DNA from: Cellulosilyticum sp. I15G10I2
GTDB lineage: Bacteria > Bacillota > Clostridia > Lachnospirales > Cellulosilyticaceae
Reading direction: 5' to 3'
Assembly (NCBI RefSeq): GCF_900095725.1
Contig: NZ_FMMP01000019.1
Coordinates: forward strand, 62,001-126,000
DNA length: 64,000 nt
The stretch's first letter is position 1; each line of letters opens with the position of its first letter. Under the pieces are notes generated by a model that saw only the letters and a list, made by a program, of their open reading frames with translations, was not told where the DNA came from and searched no databases. Shown here in pieces: positions 19,790-29,149 of this stretch. A program made the translations under genes and the position numbers.

Positions 19790-20599
19790 ATGAATGAAGA
19801 AAAATTTCAGTCAGGTGAACAAGAAAGAGACCTTCTAGATGGAGGATTTGCCGTAGTTGATAGAGAAAAAATTATAGAAGAAGAAACAAGAGAGATTACA
19901 CCTTGGTATATGCATTTTGTTAATATATTTTCATCACCTAAAAAGATGATGGAAGAAAATTTTTATCATGAACCACCACAAGGTATGGCTATAGGCATTA
20001 TAGGTTCTATTTTATTTACAGTTATAGCGACATTACTTACTTTTATAAATCCTGTTATGAAACAAACGCTATATGATCAGTTTAGGATGAGCGGCATATC
20101 AGAAGAGATGATAGGTCAAAGATATGCCATGACACAAATATCAGGGATCATAGCAGCAGTTGTTATGATATTTGTAAGTGCTTTTTTAACAGCCTTGCTT
20201 ATTCAAATAGTAAAAGCTATTGTAAAAGATAAAGGAAAATTTGGCTCTTTATTTGTAGTTGCGCTTTTTTCACAAATGGTTGGAAGTGCGGTGATGTGTG
20301 TAGATAAATTAATTGCGTTCTTTATTCCTACAGCACATACTGTTTTAGGCCTGCCTATTTTATTAGATGAAGATATGTTAGCTGGGAATATTGCATTAAA
20401 TGTAATTGCTCAACTCTTAAGCCTTCCAGCGATCTGGGCACTTGTTATATTAGTTATTGGCTACTCTGTCGTAACAAGAACCAGTATTAAAAAAGGTATA
20501 GGGGTTGTTGTATGTGTGCAAACCTTTTTTACCTTAGTAGGGATTGGGCTGGCTTATGTCGGACAGATGATGATGCAAAATAGTTTTAATGGTATGTAA
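19790..20599 (+). CDS. Yip1-domain integral membrane protein
   Basis: A 269-residue membrane protein. The acidic N-terminal ~45 residues are hydrophilic, followed by an amphipathic segment (ITPWYMHFVNIFSSPKKMMEE) and five hydrophobic segments (GIIGSILFTVIATLLTF, ISGIIAAVVMIFVSAFLTAL, a segment near 160, IALNVIAQLLSLPAIW..., VVVCVQTFFTLVGIGLAY). This is the arrangement of bacterial Yip1/YIF1-like proteins, whose function is unknown. The start at 19790 follows GGGGGA by seven bases; the ATG at 19775 would overlap that site. It lies just upstream of secG, probably as an independent unit. Confidence 0.75.
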   Translation: MNEEKFQSGEQERDLLDGGFAVVDREKIIEEETREITPWYMHFVNIFSSPKKMMEENFYHEPPQGMAIGIIGSILFTVIATLLTFINPVMKQTLYDQFRMSGISEEMIGQRYAMTQISGIIAAVVMIFVSAFLTALLIQIVKAIVKDKGKFGSLFVVALFSQMVGSAVMCVDKLIAFFIPTAHTVLGLPILLDEDMLAGNIALNVIAQLLSLPAIWALVILVIGYSVVTRTSIKKGIGVVVCVQTFFTLVGIGLAYVGQMMMQNSFNGM

Positions 20600-20678
20600 G
20601 TTTATTGCTTTTTTTATGACTCTATGATATGATAAGGAAAGATGTGTAAACATTACAGTTTGAAGGAGGCTTTAAACT

Positions 20679-20927
20679 ATGGACATAGTAAAAATAGTTT
20701 TAACTGTGATCTATGTAATTGCAGCACTTGCAATTATTACAGTTGTTTTACTTCAAGAAGGTAAATCAGCAGGACTTGGTTCTCTAGGCGGAGGGACAAG
20801 CAGCAGCAATAATAGTTATTGGGATAAAAACAAAAAACATAGTTTAGAAGGTAAGTTTGAAAGATGGACTAAGGCTACAGCAGCTCTTTTTGTAATTCTT
20901 GCATTAGTACTTATGATTCTGAACTAA
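20679..20927 (+). CDS. secG: SecG, protein-export membrane subunit
   Basis: This is the small third subunit of the SecYEG translocon. It has 82 residues with two transmembrane helices (about 5-25 and 62-80). The conserved loop between them carries LLQEGKSAGLGSLGGG and the SYWDKNKKHSLEGKFERWT segment typical of SecG. The ribosome binding site is AAGGAGG. The order secG-rnr is the usual Firmicutes arrangement, although here a terminator separates them. Confidence 0.93.
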   Translation: MDIVKIVLTVIYVIAALAIITVVLLQEGKSAGLGSLGGGTSSSNNSYWDKNKKHSLEGKFERWTKATAALFVILALVLMILN

Positions 20928-20934
20928 TAAAAAG

Positions 20935-20970
20935 TGCACTTTACATTGTCAATGTAAGGTGTATTTTTTT
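20935..20970 (+). terminator. Terminator after secG
   Basis: TGCACTTTACATT (20935-20947) pairs with AATGTAAGGTGTA (20951-20963) across 3 nt and is followed by seven T. Confidence 0.8.
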
Positions 20971-21140
20971 ATCAAAATATATTTTATCTTAAAAAAAATA
21001 GTACACTATGGTATAATGATTATTATTAGTTTAAAGAGTAATTCAAACTATAATCGGGTATAATAGCTATAAATAAATTTATGAATATGATGAAAAATAA
21101 CACTATGAGTATGACTTTATAAAAGAAAAGAGTTGATCTT

Positions 21141-23327
21141 ATGAGAAATGAAGAAAACCAATCTAAGACACCCACAAGAAAACAAATCTTAATTGATATG
21201 ATGAAACACCCAAGTTATGTACCACTTAAAATTAAAGAGATTATGACAATACTCCAAGTTCCGCCGGCTGATAGACCAGAGCTCGAAGAAATGCTGGGAG
21301 AGCTTATTAAAGAAGGTAAAGTGATAAGGACTAAAAGAGGCAAGTTTGCTGTGCCGCAAACTTTTAATCTCGTATCGGGAACTTTTCAAGGACATCCTAA
21401 AGGATTTGGTTTTTTAATACTTGATGAAGATGAGAAAGATATCTTTATTCCTGCATCAGGGGTAAATGGTGCTATGCATAAAGATAGAGTTATGTGCAGA
21501 ATTACAAAACAACCGACATCCGAGAAACGGGCAGAAGCAGAAATTATTGAAATTCTTCAAAGAGGTCCAGAAAGTTTAGTCGGCACTTATCAAGAGAGCG
21601 AAAATTTTGGTTTTGTTGTGCCTGATGATCAAAAATATTCAAGAGATGTTTTTATTCCAAAAAAACTTTCTAAGGGTGCAGTTTCAGGACATAAAGTACT
21701 TGTTCAAATTACGAATTGGGCAGAAGAACGCAGAAATCCAGAGGGACAAATATTATCAGTTCTTGGACATGTTAATGATCCGGGGGTAGATATTCTTTCT
21801 ATTATTTATCAATATGATCTACCAAGAGAATTCTCAAAAGAAGTGATGGACGAAGTAGAAAACATTCCAACCGAGGTACCAGAGCAAGATAAAAAGGGGA
21901 GAACAGATTTAAGAGCCCTTCAGATGGTAACAATTGATGGAGAAGATGCTAAGGATTTAGATGATGCTATTTCTATAGAAAGATTAGATAACGGGATGTA
22001 TCGTTTAGGCGTACATATTGCTGATGTAACGCACTATGTGAAAGAGAAACATCCGTTAGATGATGAAGCGCTTGAGCGGGGCACAAGTATCTATCTGGTT
22101 GACAGAGTTATCCCTATGCTGCCACATAAACTAAGTAATGGCATTTGTTCTTTGAATGCAGGGGTGGATAGACTTGCCTTAACATGTATGATGGATATTG
22201 ACTCCCATGGAAATGTACAAAGCCATCAAATTATGGAAACAGTTATCAAGATTGATGAACGTATGACTTATACAAATGTTAAAAAGATATTAATTGATGA
22301 AGACGAGGCGCTTAAAGAGCGTTACAAAGATTTTATTCCTATGTTTGAAAGCATGAGAGACCTTGCGGATCTACTGCGTAAAAGACGTATGAAACGTGGT
22401 TCGATAGACTTTGACTTTGAAGAAACAAAAATTATTCTTGATAAAGACGGTACACCTATAGAAATCAAACCTTATGACAGAAACGTGGCAACCCGTATTA
22501 TCGAGGAGTTTATGCTTATATGTAATGAGACAATTGCAGAGGATTACTTCTGGCAAGAAAAACCTTTTGTTTACCGTAGCCATGAAGATCCAGATCCAGT
22601 GAAAATATTGGCACTTACAGAATTCATTAATAACTTTGGTTATAATATCAAGGGTGCTGCTCAAAAGGTACATCCAAAAGATATGCAGAAAATACTGGAT
22701 GATATAGCAGATAAGCCAGAAGAAAGCATCATCAGTCATCTGCTTCTTCGCTCGATGAAGCAGGCCAGATATACTGCAGAATGTAATGGGCATTTTGGAC
22801 TTGCCGCACGTTATTACTGCCATTTTACATCACCTATCAGAAGATATCCGGATCTTCAGATTCATCGTATTATTAAATACAATCTACATCATCAGCTTAC
22901 TGGTAAAAAGGAAGCTGTACTGTTTGAGAGAATGCCAGAGGTGGCTAAGCAATCCTCAATGCGTGAAAGACGTGCAGAAGAAGCTGAAAGAGAAACCATT
23001 AAACTTAAAAAAGTTGAATATATGGAACAATTTGTTGGACAGTTATTTAGAGGAGTTATTACAGGTACAACTTCTTGGGGTGTTTATGTAGAACTTCCTA
23101 ATACAGTAGAAGGACTTGTTCATGTGAATGAGATGGCAGATGATTATTATATTTATGATGAGGCAGGCCATAGATGGATCGGGGATCGTACAAAACAAAT
23201 CTACCGTTTGGGAGATAAGGTCTATGTACAGGTGCTAAAAACAGATACTATCACAAGATCAATAGATTTTAGATTAGTAAGTGAAGAAGAATTTAATAAG
23301 CAAGAACTTGATAAACAAGAGCAATAA
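21141..23327 (+). CDS. rnr: Ribonuclease R
   Basis: RNase R is a 3'-5' exoribonuclease that degrades structured RNA and works with SmpB-tmRNA in clearing stalled mRNAs. The 728-residue protein has an N-terminal winged-helix domain (to ~75) and two cold-shock domains (KGFGFLILDEDEKDIFIPAS and NFGFVVPDDQKYSRDVFIP). The RNB catalytic domain follows with the acidic cluster DGEDAKDLDDAISIE and FTSPIRRYPDL, then a C-terminal S1 domain (GVITGTTSWGVYVELPNTVEGLVHV). A TATAAT lies at 21012-21017. In many Firmicutes rnr directly precedes smpB; here five unrelated genes separate them. Confidence 0.96.
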   Translation: MRNEENQSKTPTRKQILIDMMKHPSYVPLKIKEIMTILQVPPADRPELEEMLGELIKEGKVIRTKRGKFAVPQTFNLVSGTFQGHPKGFGFLILDEDEKDIFIPASGVNGAMHKDRVMCRITKQPTSEKRAEAEIIEILQRGPESLVGTYQESENFGFVVPDDQKYSRDVFIPKKLSKGAVSGHKVLVQITNWAEERRNPEGQILSVLGHVNDPGVDILSIIYQYDLPREFSKEVMDEVENIPTEVPEQDKKGRTDLRALQMVTIDGEDAKDLDDAISIERLDNGMYRLGVHIADVTHYVKEKHPLDDEALERGTSIYLVDRVIPMLPHKLSNGICSLNAGVDRLALTCMMDIDSHGNVQSHQIMETVIKIDERMTYTNVKKILIDEDEALKERYKDFIPMFESMRDLADLLRKRRMKRGSIDFDFEETKIILDKDGTPIEIKPYDRNVATRIIEEFMLICNETIAEDYFWQEKPFVYRSHEDPDPVKILALTEFINNFGYNIKGAAQKVHPKDMQKILDDIADKPEESIISHLLLRSMKQARYTAECNGHFGLAARYYCHFTSPIRRYPDLQIHRIIKYNLHHQLTGKKEAVLFERMPEVAKQSSMRERRAEEAERETIKLKKVEYMEQFVGQLFRGVITGTTSWGVYVELPNTVEGLVHVNEMADDYYIYDEAGHRWIGDRTKQIYRLGDKVYVQVLKTDTITRSIDFRLVSEEEFNKQELDKQEQ

Positions 23328-23335
23328 AACTTTTA

Positions 23336-23382
23336 AAAAGCCAGCTGACTTTAGCCACCACTAAAGTCAGCTGGCTTTTGGT
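23336..23382 (+). terminator. Strong terminator after rnr
   Basis: AAAAGCCAGCTGACTTTAG (23336-23354) and CTAAAGTCAGCTGGCTTTT (23361-23379) are perfect 19-bp arms around a 6-nt loop. Confidence 0.85.
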
Positions 23383-23509
23383 AAGACTGGCTTTAGTTAC
23401 CAGCTATCTTTAAAATAGATTTTCTAAGCAATCTATAGTATAATGCCAAGAGGGACTGGTATAGAAAAATGACATAGTAAGAATCAAATAGATAAGTTAA
23501 GGAGACAAC

Positions 23510-24124
23510 ATGAAGCAATATAAAGACAAAAGCCATAGGCGGCAATATTATAAAGATGCAGTATTTATTATGACACTTATAGCGCTTATAGGCGTAGCGA
23601 TGCTGGTAAAGCCAAAGCCAAAGCCTATTGTGCAAAAAGATATAGAAAAAGTAATAGGGATACCGTATACAATTGATACGATACCAGAGTCTGGAAAAAG
23701 GCCTGGCAGACATAGAAAAATTAAATATATTGTAGTACATAACACAGCCAATGAAACAAGTGACGCAAGAAGTGAAAGAAATTACTTAACCAATATAACG
23801 AACACTTCAGATACTTCATGGCATATTGTAGTAGATGAGCGTGAGATTATAGAAGCTATCCCCCTTAATGAAGTTGCTCACCACGCGGGTTCATCAGTCG
23901 GAAATGAATATGGAATCGGGATAGAGATTTGTGAATCAGGCAATTACGAACAGTCAGAAGAAAATGCAATTAAGCTTATTGCTTATCTTATGAAATACTA
24001 TAAAATACCGCTTTCAAGGGTTACAACACATCAACATTTTAGTGGTAAAGCCTGTCCTAGACTTATTCTTGAAAACTGGGATGCATTTATAGATAAGGTT
24101 GAAAAAGAGTTTAGAGGCTACTAA
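23510..24124 (+). CDS. Membrane-anchored N-acetylmuramoyl-L-alanine amidase (Amidase_2)
   Basis: This zinc amidase would cut the bond between N-acetylmuramic acid and L-alanine in peptidoglycan. The 204-residue protein has one N-terminal membrane segment (FIMTLIALIGVAMLVKP, about 18-34) that may be an uncleaved anchor. The Amidase_2 domain follows: YIVVHNTANE has the first zinc His, EVAHHAG a second segment, and TTHQHFSGKACPRLI the C-terminal zinc/catalytic region, with GIGIEIC between. The start has an AAGGAG site. Its neighbours are a terminator upstream and a secreted stalk-domain protein downstream, so a wall-related pair is possible. Confidence 0.9.
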   Translation: MKQYKDKSHRRQYYKDAVFIMTLIALIGVAMLVKPKPKPIVQKDIEKVIGIPYTIDTIPESGKRPGRHRKIKYIVVHNTANETSDARSERNYLTNITNTSDTSWHIVVDEREIIEAIPLNEVAHHAGSSVGNEYGIGIEICESGNYEQSEENAIKLIAYLMKYYKIPLSRVTTHQHFSGKACPRLILENWDAFIDKVEKEFRGY

Positions 24125-24252
24125 TTATTAACAAGGGAATTGAAGGGAAGAGGGGTACTTGTATTGTCATTATGTTTTTTAATCCTTTATAATGGAGGAG
24201 AGGAATCTAAAAAATCGACGTCAATTATAGGACGACTAGGAGGACTTTCGAT

Positions 24253-26373
24253 ATGACAATGCAAAAAAGTATCATTTATCTATTAGTTTCAGCGATTATA
24301 TTTACAATGTTTCCGACGATCAGCTATAGCGCATCAGATAATAGAATTACAAAGGTAGTAACAGTGGGCGTAGATGAAGTAATTGAAGCCCAAGGGGCTC
24401 CCCGTTTAGTGATAGATTTAAAAGATGAACTAGAACCCGAAGATACTTTCTATTTGATACTAGAAGGTGCTGAATGGGCAGTAGGAACTGGCATCAATGA
24501 AATTATAGGTGAAATACAAGGGATGCCCTTTTCTGAGAGTATGCCACGATTAGAGACTTTAAAAATAAATCATAAAGAGCTTCAGATAAGAGTTAAGGAC
24601 GCAATGATTTTTGCGGGTGTGAGTTTGAGGATCCCGCTGCATACACAGATCAAAGAAGCTGTGGCTACGGTTAGGATTAATAATAATAATACAGCTGTAA
24701 GCGCAAATACCCATAGTTTTGCAAAGTCAATGGACTATAGGGGAAAAGTTACATCAGATAAAGTAAGCACTGCAACAAGAGATAGTGTGATGGCTGATTT
24801 AGTGATTGAAGAGCCTTATTCACAAGCTTTTCATAAGGCGATGTTAAATCATAAAAGAAATACTATTCAAATGGTTTTAAATTCTAATGACTATGAGTTT
24901 GTCCTTGATATGCCATCGCTTGGAGTGCCTAAATTACAGGGTATTAAAGGTTTTGATACAATAACCGGAGGCAGTCAAAATTTAAGAAAGATTGATGCAC
25001 AGACTTTAGAACTTACATTACCGGACCTTAGTAGTGTGCAATCTACAGGGGGATTTGTTTTAAGCGGGGTAGGGCTTAAGACGACCAACCAAACACCAGC
25101 ACAGGGAATGGTTACTGTTAACTTACAAGGGGATCTGATCTTTAATACAACTGTAAATGTACTTAAAGTTGTGGATTATGGTATTGACCTTATAGCAGCA
25201 AAGATGGAGGAGACGGTAGCGGGTAAATCTAAAAATGTCACTTTTACCCTTGAAGAAAAAGTGCATCAGTCTTTAATCCGAGAAAGACTTACTACTTTTA
25301 CTTTTACGAAGGGTGCACGGGTTAGATTAGGGCAAGATAATAGAGTTGAGGTTACCTTAAATGGCACCAAGATGCTGTATTATCCTATTATGCAAAATGG
25401 CAAGGCAGTAGGTTTTGAAGTACCACAGTTATCAGGAACTACAATGAAGTATCAATTTGAACTCCCCCTTGATTTACCGTCATCTACAGAAGGCGAAATA
25501 GAAGTGATAGCAGATGGCAGGTCTTTAATCAATACGCTCTCGGCAAGTATTCTTGAAGTTAAGCCTGCTGCACGGGTTACAATGTCACCTATGCATCTAA
25601 GACTGGGACTTAAAGATCAAAGAGGGGGTAAAATTACTATAACTGAGACGGCAAAAGGCGAAATCAGGCAAGATACCCACCTGTTTATTAAAATAGAAGA
25701 CAGTCAGGTTATCTTTACACATCCTCCACTAGTTCAGGTAATAGCTGGAGATATTAGGCTAGGCAGTGCAAAAATAGTCCCTGGAGGTATAGAAATACCC
25801 GTTACCAGAAGATCAAATAGTGCATCTATCATAGAAATCAAAGATTTCTTAGTAACTGTCAATCAAATGGTAGCAGAAGGGACCTATACGGCAGAAGTTG
25901 GGGGACCAGCTTTATCTGATTTTACATCAAGCTCAGATATAGATCCAGTGATGCAGGGGGCTTTTATGATTATCAGTAAAGACGGCGCACCGGTTGTAAA
26001 AGAGCAGGTAACCTTTAAAATAGGTGAAGCTGCTTATACAGTCGGAGGACAGAAAAAAGCAATGGATGCACCTCCCTATATTAAAAATGGGCGCACTATG
26101 CTGCCGATCAAATATGTAGCTTATGCGCTGGGGATTGACCCAGGTAATGTTATGTGGAATGGTACTACACGGACAGTAACGGTGGTGGGGGATCAGGTGA
26201 TAGCGCTTAAAATAGGAAGCAGTATTATGCATATAGATGGCGTAGCAAAGCAAATGTCGGCACCGCCAGAGATATATCATGACAGAACTTTTGTGCCCGT
26301 AGCAGAAATTACAAGGGCACTGGGCGTTGAAACAAAATGGGATGAAGTGCTTAGAATGGTTATATTTAATTAG
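24253..26373 (+). CDS. Secreted protein with C-terminal copper-amine-oxidase-like stalk domain
   Basis: A 706-residue exported protein with an N-terminal signal peptide (IIYLLVSAIIFTMFPTISYSAS). A long region of repeated beta-rich, receptor-like modules without recognised catalytic motifs follows. The last ~110 residues form the 'copper amine oxidase N-terminal-like' stalk domain with paired motifs (APPYIKNGRTMLPIKYVAYALG and SAPPEIYHDRTFVPVAEITRALG). Such domains are very common on surface proteins of Clostridia and Paenibacillus and are thought to hold proteins to the wall; they are not amine oxidases. The start follows AGGAGG by nine bases. Confidence 0.85.
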   Translation: MTMQKSIIYLLVSAIIFTMFPTISYSASDNRITKVVTVGVDEVIEAQGAPRLVIDLKDELEPEDTFYLILEGAEWAVGTGINEIIGEIQGMPFSESMPRLETLKINHKELQIRVKDAMIFAGVSLRIPLHTQIKEAVATVRINNNNTAVSANTHSFAKSMDYRGKVTSDKVSTATRDSVMADLVIEEPYSQAFHKAMLNHKRNTIQMVLNSNDYEFVLDMPSLGVPKLQGIKGFDTITGGSQNLRKIDAQTLELTLPDLSSVQSTGGFVLSGVGLKTTNQTPAQGMVTVNLQGDLIFNTTVNVLKVVDYGIDLIAAKMEETVAGKSKNVTFTLEEKVHQSLIRERLTTFTFTKGARVRLGQDNRVEVTLNGTKMLYYPIMQNGKAVGFEVPQLSGTTMKYQFELPLDLPSSTEGEIEVIADGRSLINTLSASILEVKPAARVTMSPMHLRLGLKDQRGGKITITETAKGEIRQDTHLFIKIEDSQVIFTHPPLVQVIAGDIRLGSAKIVPGGIEIPVTRRSNSASIIEIKDFLVTVNQMVAEGTYTAEVGGPALSDFTSSSDIDPVMQGAFMIISKDGAPVVKEQVTFKIGEAAYTVGGQKKAMDAPPYIKNGRTMLPIKYVAYALGIDPGNVMWNGTTRTVTVVGDQVIALKIGSSIMHIDGVAKQMSAPPEIYHDRTFVPVAEITRALGVETKWDEVLRMVIFN

Positions 26374-26434
26374 GTTTAAAAAAATAGGGCTAGGCACAAC
26401 ATCAAATATAGAAAAATAGAGAGGGTGAAGTAAC

Positions 26435-27136
26435 TTGCAAAATATAGGCGCTTATTTAAATGAAGTGAACATTCTTTCTATTATCGTAAGGCTTGTATTG
26501 GCGTGCCTGTGTGGGGGGATTATTGGTTTTGACCGTATCAAAAAAAGAAGACCAGCAGGCTTAAAGACACATATTCTCGTATGTATAGGGGCAACTCTTG
26601 CGATGATTACCAATCAATATATTTTCAATGTCTACGGTGAGATTGTAGATCCAGCAAGGCTTGGAGCCCAAGTAATAAGCGGAATAGGTTTCTTAGGTGC
26701 AGGAACAATTATTGTAACGGGCAGGCAGCAGATTAGAGGACTTACCACAGCAGCAGGGCTTTGGGCCTCAGCGACGATGGGACTTGCAATAGGTATTGGC
26801 TTCTATTCTGCAGCAATCATCGGATGTATTTTTATCTTTATCGTTATGACTGTGGTACAAAAAGTAGATAATATGATTGTAGCAAAATCGCCAATTTTAG
26901 AAATTTATATGGAGTTTTCAAATATTGAAAATGTAAGGGTATTTATTGATCTGACAAAAACTTATGAGTTGAAGATACTCGGTATTCAGCTCACAGAGCC
27001 AAGTAAATACAACGCTCAAGGGGTAGGGGCTCTGTTGACGATTCAAACTTCCCATAATGAGAACCATGCCGATATTATGGCACTACTGCGAAGTTTAGAC
27101 GGTGTGCTTAACGTAGAAGATGTTGCACAGATATAG
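26435..27136 (+). CDS. MgtC/SapB-family inner membrane protein
   Basis: A 233-residue membrane protein of the MgtC/SapB family, associated with magnesium limitation and membrane-potential control, though the molecular activity is unsettled. Family signatures are LVLACLCGGIIGFDRIKKRRPAGLKTHILV, GAQVISGIGFLGAGTIIV and LTTAAGLWASATMGLAIGIGFY, with five hydrophobic segments in the first ~150 residues. A soluble C-terminal ACT-like tail (residues ~155-230) follows. The start codon is TTG (26435-26437), supported by GAGGGTG seven bases upstream and by the family N-terminus. It is followed by its own terminator. Confidence 0.9.
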   Translation: MQNIGAYLNEVNILSIIVRLVLACLCGGIIGFDRIKKRRPAGLKTHILVCIGATLAMITNQYIFNVYGEIVDPARLGAQVISGIGFLGAGTIIVTGRQQIRGLTTAAGLWASATMGLAIGIGFYSAAIIGCIFIFIVMTVVQKVDNMIVAKSPILEIYMEFSNIENVRVFIDLTKTYELKILGIQLTEPSKYNAQGVGALLTIQTSHNENHADIMALLRSLDGVLNVEDVAQI

Positions 27137-27152
27137 AAGAAGCTAAAGGAAT

Positions 27153-27197
27153 CCAAAAGAAGGATATCTATTCAAGGTATCCTTCTTTTGGTTCTTT
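27153..27197 (+). terminator. Terminator after mgtC-like gene
   Basis: CCAAAAGAAGGATA (27153-27166) and TATCCTTCTTTTGG (27178-27191) form a perfect 14-bp stem followed by TTCTTTTT. Confidence 0.85.
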
Positions 27198-27344
27198 TTA
27201 AATTTACATATAATTTTGTTAATAATAATAGATTTCCATTGATATTTGTTATTATATATGATATGTTTAAAATATGAAATAAGCATAATAATAAATGTAA
27301 TTAATAGATGTAATGATGAATATTTTGAAATGGGAGGAATTAAA

Positions 27345-28676
27345 ATGAAAGTCGTTGTTGTAGGATGTACCCATGCAGGCACAGCTGCTGTTGTTAATAT
27401 TAAAGCACTCTATAAAGACTGTGATGTGACAGTGTATGAAAGAAATAATAATATCTCATTTTTATCTTGTGGTATTGCCCTTAATGTAGGAGGTGTTGTA
27501 GAAGATTCTCAAAAATTATTTTATAATTCGCCTGAAGGGCTTGTTAAGCTTGGTGTAAAAACCCGAATGGAGCATGATGTACTAGACATAGATTTTAAAA
27601 GCAGGACTTTGAAAGTTAAAAATTTAACTAATGGTGAAGTGTTTGAAGATCACTATGATAAGTTAATCCTTACACTGGGCTCATGGCCGGTAATCCCGCC
27701 GATAGAAGGGATAGATCAAGAGAACATTGTACTTTGTAAAAATTATAATCATGCGCAGACTATCATTCAAAAGACAGAGGAAGTTCAAAATGTGGTGGTA
27801 ATAGGCGCAGGCTACATTGGTGTAGAGCTTGCAGAGGCTTTTGAGGTAAAAGGCAAGCAGGTTACACTTATTGATGCAGAAGAACGTATTATGAGTAAAT
27901 ATTTAGATGATGAATTTACAGACCTTGCAGAAAATGCGTTTATTAATCATGGCATAAAGCTTGCACTTAAAGAATCGGTTGTTAAGTTTGAAGGCGAACA
28001 AGGAAAAGTGACAAAAGTTATTACAGATAGGGCGAGTTATGATGCAGATCTGGTTGTGATGTGCATTGGGTTTGCACCTAATAGCGCTTTAGTCAAAGGA
28101 AAGATTGATACGTTGCCTAATGGGGCCATTCTTATTGATGACTATATGAGAACGAGTGAAAAGGATGTTTTTGCTGCAGGGGACTGCTGTGTGGTACGGT
28201 TTAACCCAGCGGGAGATTATCGTTATATTCCTCTTGCAACAAATGCGGTAAGAATGGGGACTTTGGTAGCTAAAAACCTTATGGAACCTAAGCTTAAGTA
28301 TATGGGGACACAAGCTACATCAGGTATTAAGATTTATGAATATTGTATTGCTTCTACGGGTATGACTGAAGAGGTGGCAAGAGCAACTACAGATAGGGAG
28401 ATCGACGCTGTAGTCCTTACAGATAACTATCGACCGGAGTTTATGCCGACTTTTGAAATGGCTACTGTTAAATTAGTTTATGATAAGTCTACAAGAAGGA
28501 TCCTTGGGGGGCAGATTATTTCTAAGCAGGATTTGACCCAATTTATGAATACTTTATCTGTAGTTGTACAAAATAATATGACGATCGAAGAACTGGCTAT
28601 GACAGATTTCTTTTTTCAACCCCACTTTAATAAGCCTTGGAGTCTGCTAAATGCAGCAGCGCTTAAGGCACTCTAA
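27345..28676 (+). CDS. FAD-dependent NADH oxidase / CoA-disulfide reductase family protein
   Basis: A flavoprotein of the Nox/CoADR class that reduces oxygen, CoA-disulfide or related acceptors with NAD(P)H. It has 443 residues. FAD is bound by VVVGCTHAGTAAVVNI at the N-terminus and by TSEKDVFAAGDCC in the second half, and NAD by VVVIGAGYIGVELAEAF. The single redox cysteine is in FLSCGIALNVGG near residue 42. The first 33 codons of the longer open frame are rejected because the ATG at 27345 has GGGAGGA in front. It is followed after 17 bases by a small BFD-like iron-sulfur protein, which suggests a functional pair. Water-forming oxidase versus CoA-disulfide reductase cannot be decided from sequence alone. 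Confidence 0.88.
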   Translation: MKVVVVGCTHAGTAAVVNIKALYKDCDVTVYERNNNISFLSCGIALNVGGVVEDSQKLFYNSPEGLVKLGVKTRMEHDVLDIDFKSRTLKVKNLTNGEVFEDHYDKLILTLGSWPVIPPIEGIDQENIVLCKNYNHAQTIIQKTEEVQNVVVIGAGYIGVELAEAFEVKGKQVTLIDAEERIMSKYLDDEFTDLAENAFINHGIKLALKESVVKFEGEQGKVTKVITDRASYDADLVVMCIGFAPNSALVKGKIDTLPNGAILIDDYMRTSEKDVFAAGDCCVVRFNPAGDYRYIPLATNAVRMGTLVAKNLMEPKLKYMGTQATSGIKIYEYCIASTGMTEEVARATTDREIDAVVLTDNYRPEFMPTFEMATVKLVYDKSTRRILGGQIISKQDLTQFMNTLSVVVQNNMTIEELAMTDFFFQPHFNKPWSLLNAAALKAL

Positions 28677-28693
28677 AAAAAGGAGCGGTGTAT

Positions 28694-28906
28694 ATGAGTG
28701 ACGATTTAGATCAAGCGTTAAAGGATAAATTGACTAAGGTATGTATTTGTAAGGGGATTAGCCGTAAGGTAATTAAGGAAGCTATTAAGGATGGTGCGCA
28801 TACCGTAGAAGCGGTGCAAAAGGTGACTGGTGCAGGAAGTGGTGGATGCAAGGGGAATAGGTGTACGCCGAAGATTAGGGAGCTGATTGAGAGTATGACG
28901 GAATAA
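28694..28906 (+). CDS. BFD-like [2Fe-2S]-binding protein
   Basis: A 70-residue protein of the BFD/NifU-middle-domain type, which binds a [2Fe-2S] cluster through four cysteines. These are visible as VCICKG and SGGCKGNRCTPKI, spaced as in the family. The start at 28694 follows AGGAG by eight bases; the GTG at 28688 is too near. It lies in the same transcript as the NADH oxidase and could pass electrons to or from it. In other bacteria BFD-like domains are often fused to reductases, so this split form fits that role; the link is an inference. Confidence 0.85.
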   Translation: MSDDLDQALKDKLTKVCICKGISRKVIKEAIKDGAHTVEAVQKVTGAGSGGCKGNRCTPKIRELIESMTE

Positions 28907-28945
28907 CGGATTGAGTGATTGTTCTTTGGTAAGGTTCGCAGGGGC

Positions 28946-29016
28946 GGCGGGGGCACTTTACGTCTCTCCCGCCTACCCACTGCCAAACCCGAGTCGAGCC
29001 GTAAAGTGCCCCCGCC
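28946..29016. repeat. G/C-rich 17-bp perfect inverted repeat
   Basis: GGCGGGGGCACTTTACG (28946-28962) and CGTAAAGTGCCCCCGCC (29000-29016) are perfect inverted copies around a 37-nt loop that is itself G/C-rich. The element stands out sharply from the A/T-rich surroundings between the BFD-like gene and smpB. It could be a REP/MITE-like unit or a structured RNA. Confidence 0.65.
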
Positions 29017-29052
29017 CACCCTGCTAGGTTTTAGAAATGATAGAAATGCTAT

Positions 29053-29079
29053 AAAGAGTTCCAATAATGGGACTCTTTA
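29053..29079 (+). terminator. Terminator-like hairpin before smpB
   Basis: AAAGAGT (29053-29059) pairs with ACTCTTT (29072-29078), with two additional C-G pairs inside. It would end transcripts arriving from the NADH oxidase unit. Confidence 0.55.
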
Positions 29080-29083
29080 ACTC

Positions 29084-29111
29084 TTGCAAATAAACGTATA
29101 TGTGATATAAT
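29084..29111 (+). promoter_or_regulatory. smpB promoter
   Basis: TTGCAA (29084-29089) and TATAAT (29106-29111) are 16 bases apart, 38 bases before the smpB start codon. Confidence 0.6.
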
Positions 29112-29149
29112 AGTCTATGCACCATCAAATAAGGGAAGGAAGAGCGAGT

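Noticed and set aside
22371-22823. 150-codon minus-strand frame inside rnr
   Set aside because: Composition is that of an antisense shadow of a conserved coding region; rnr is intact across it.
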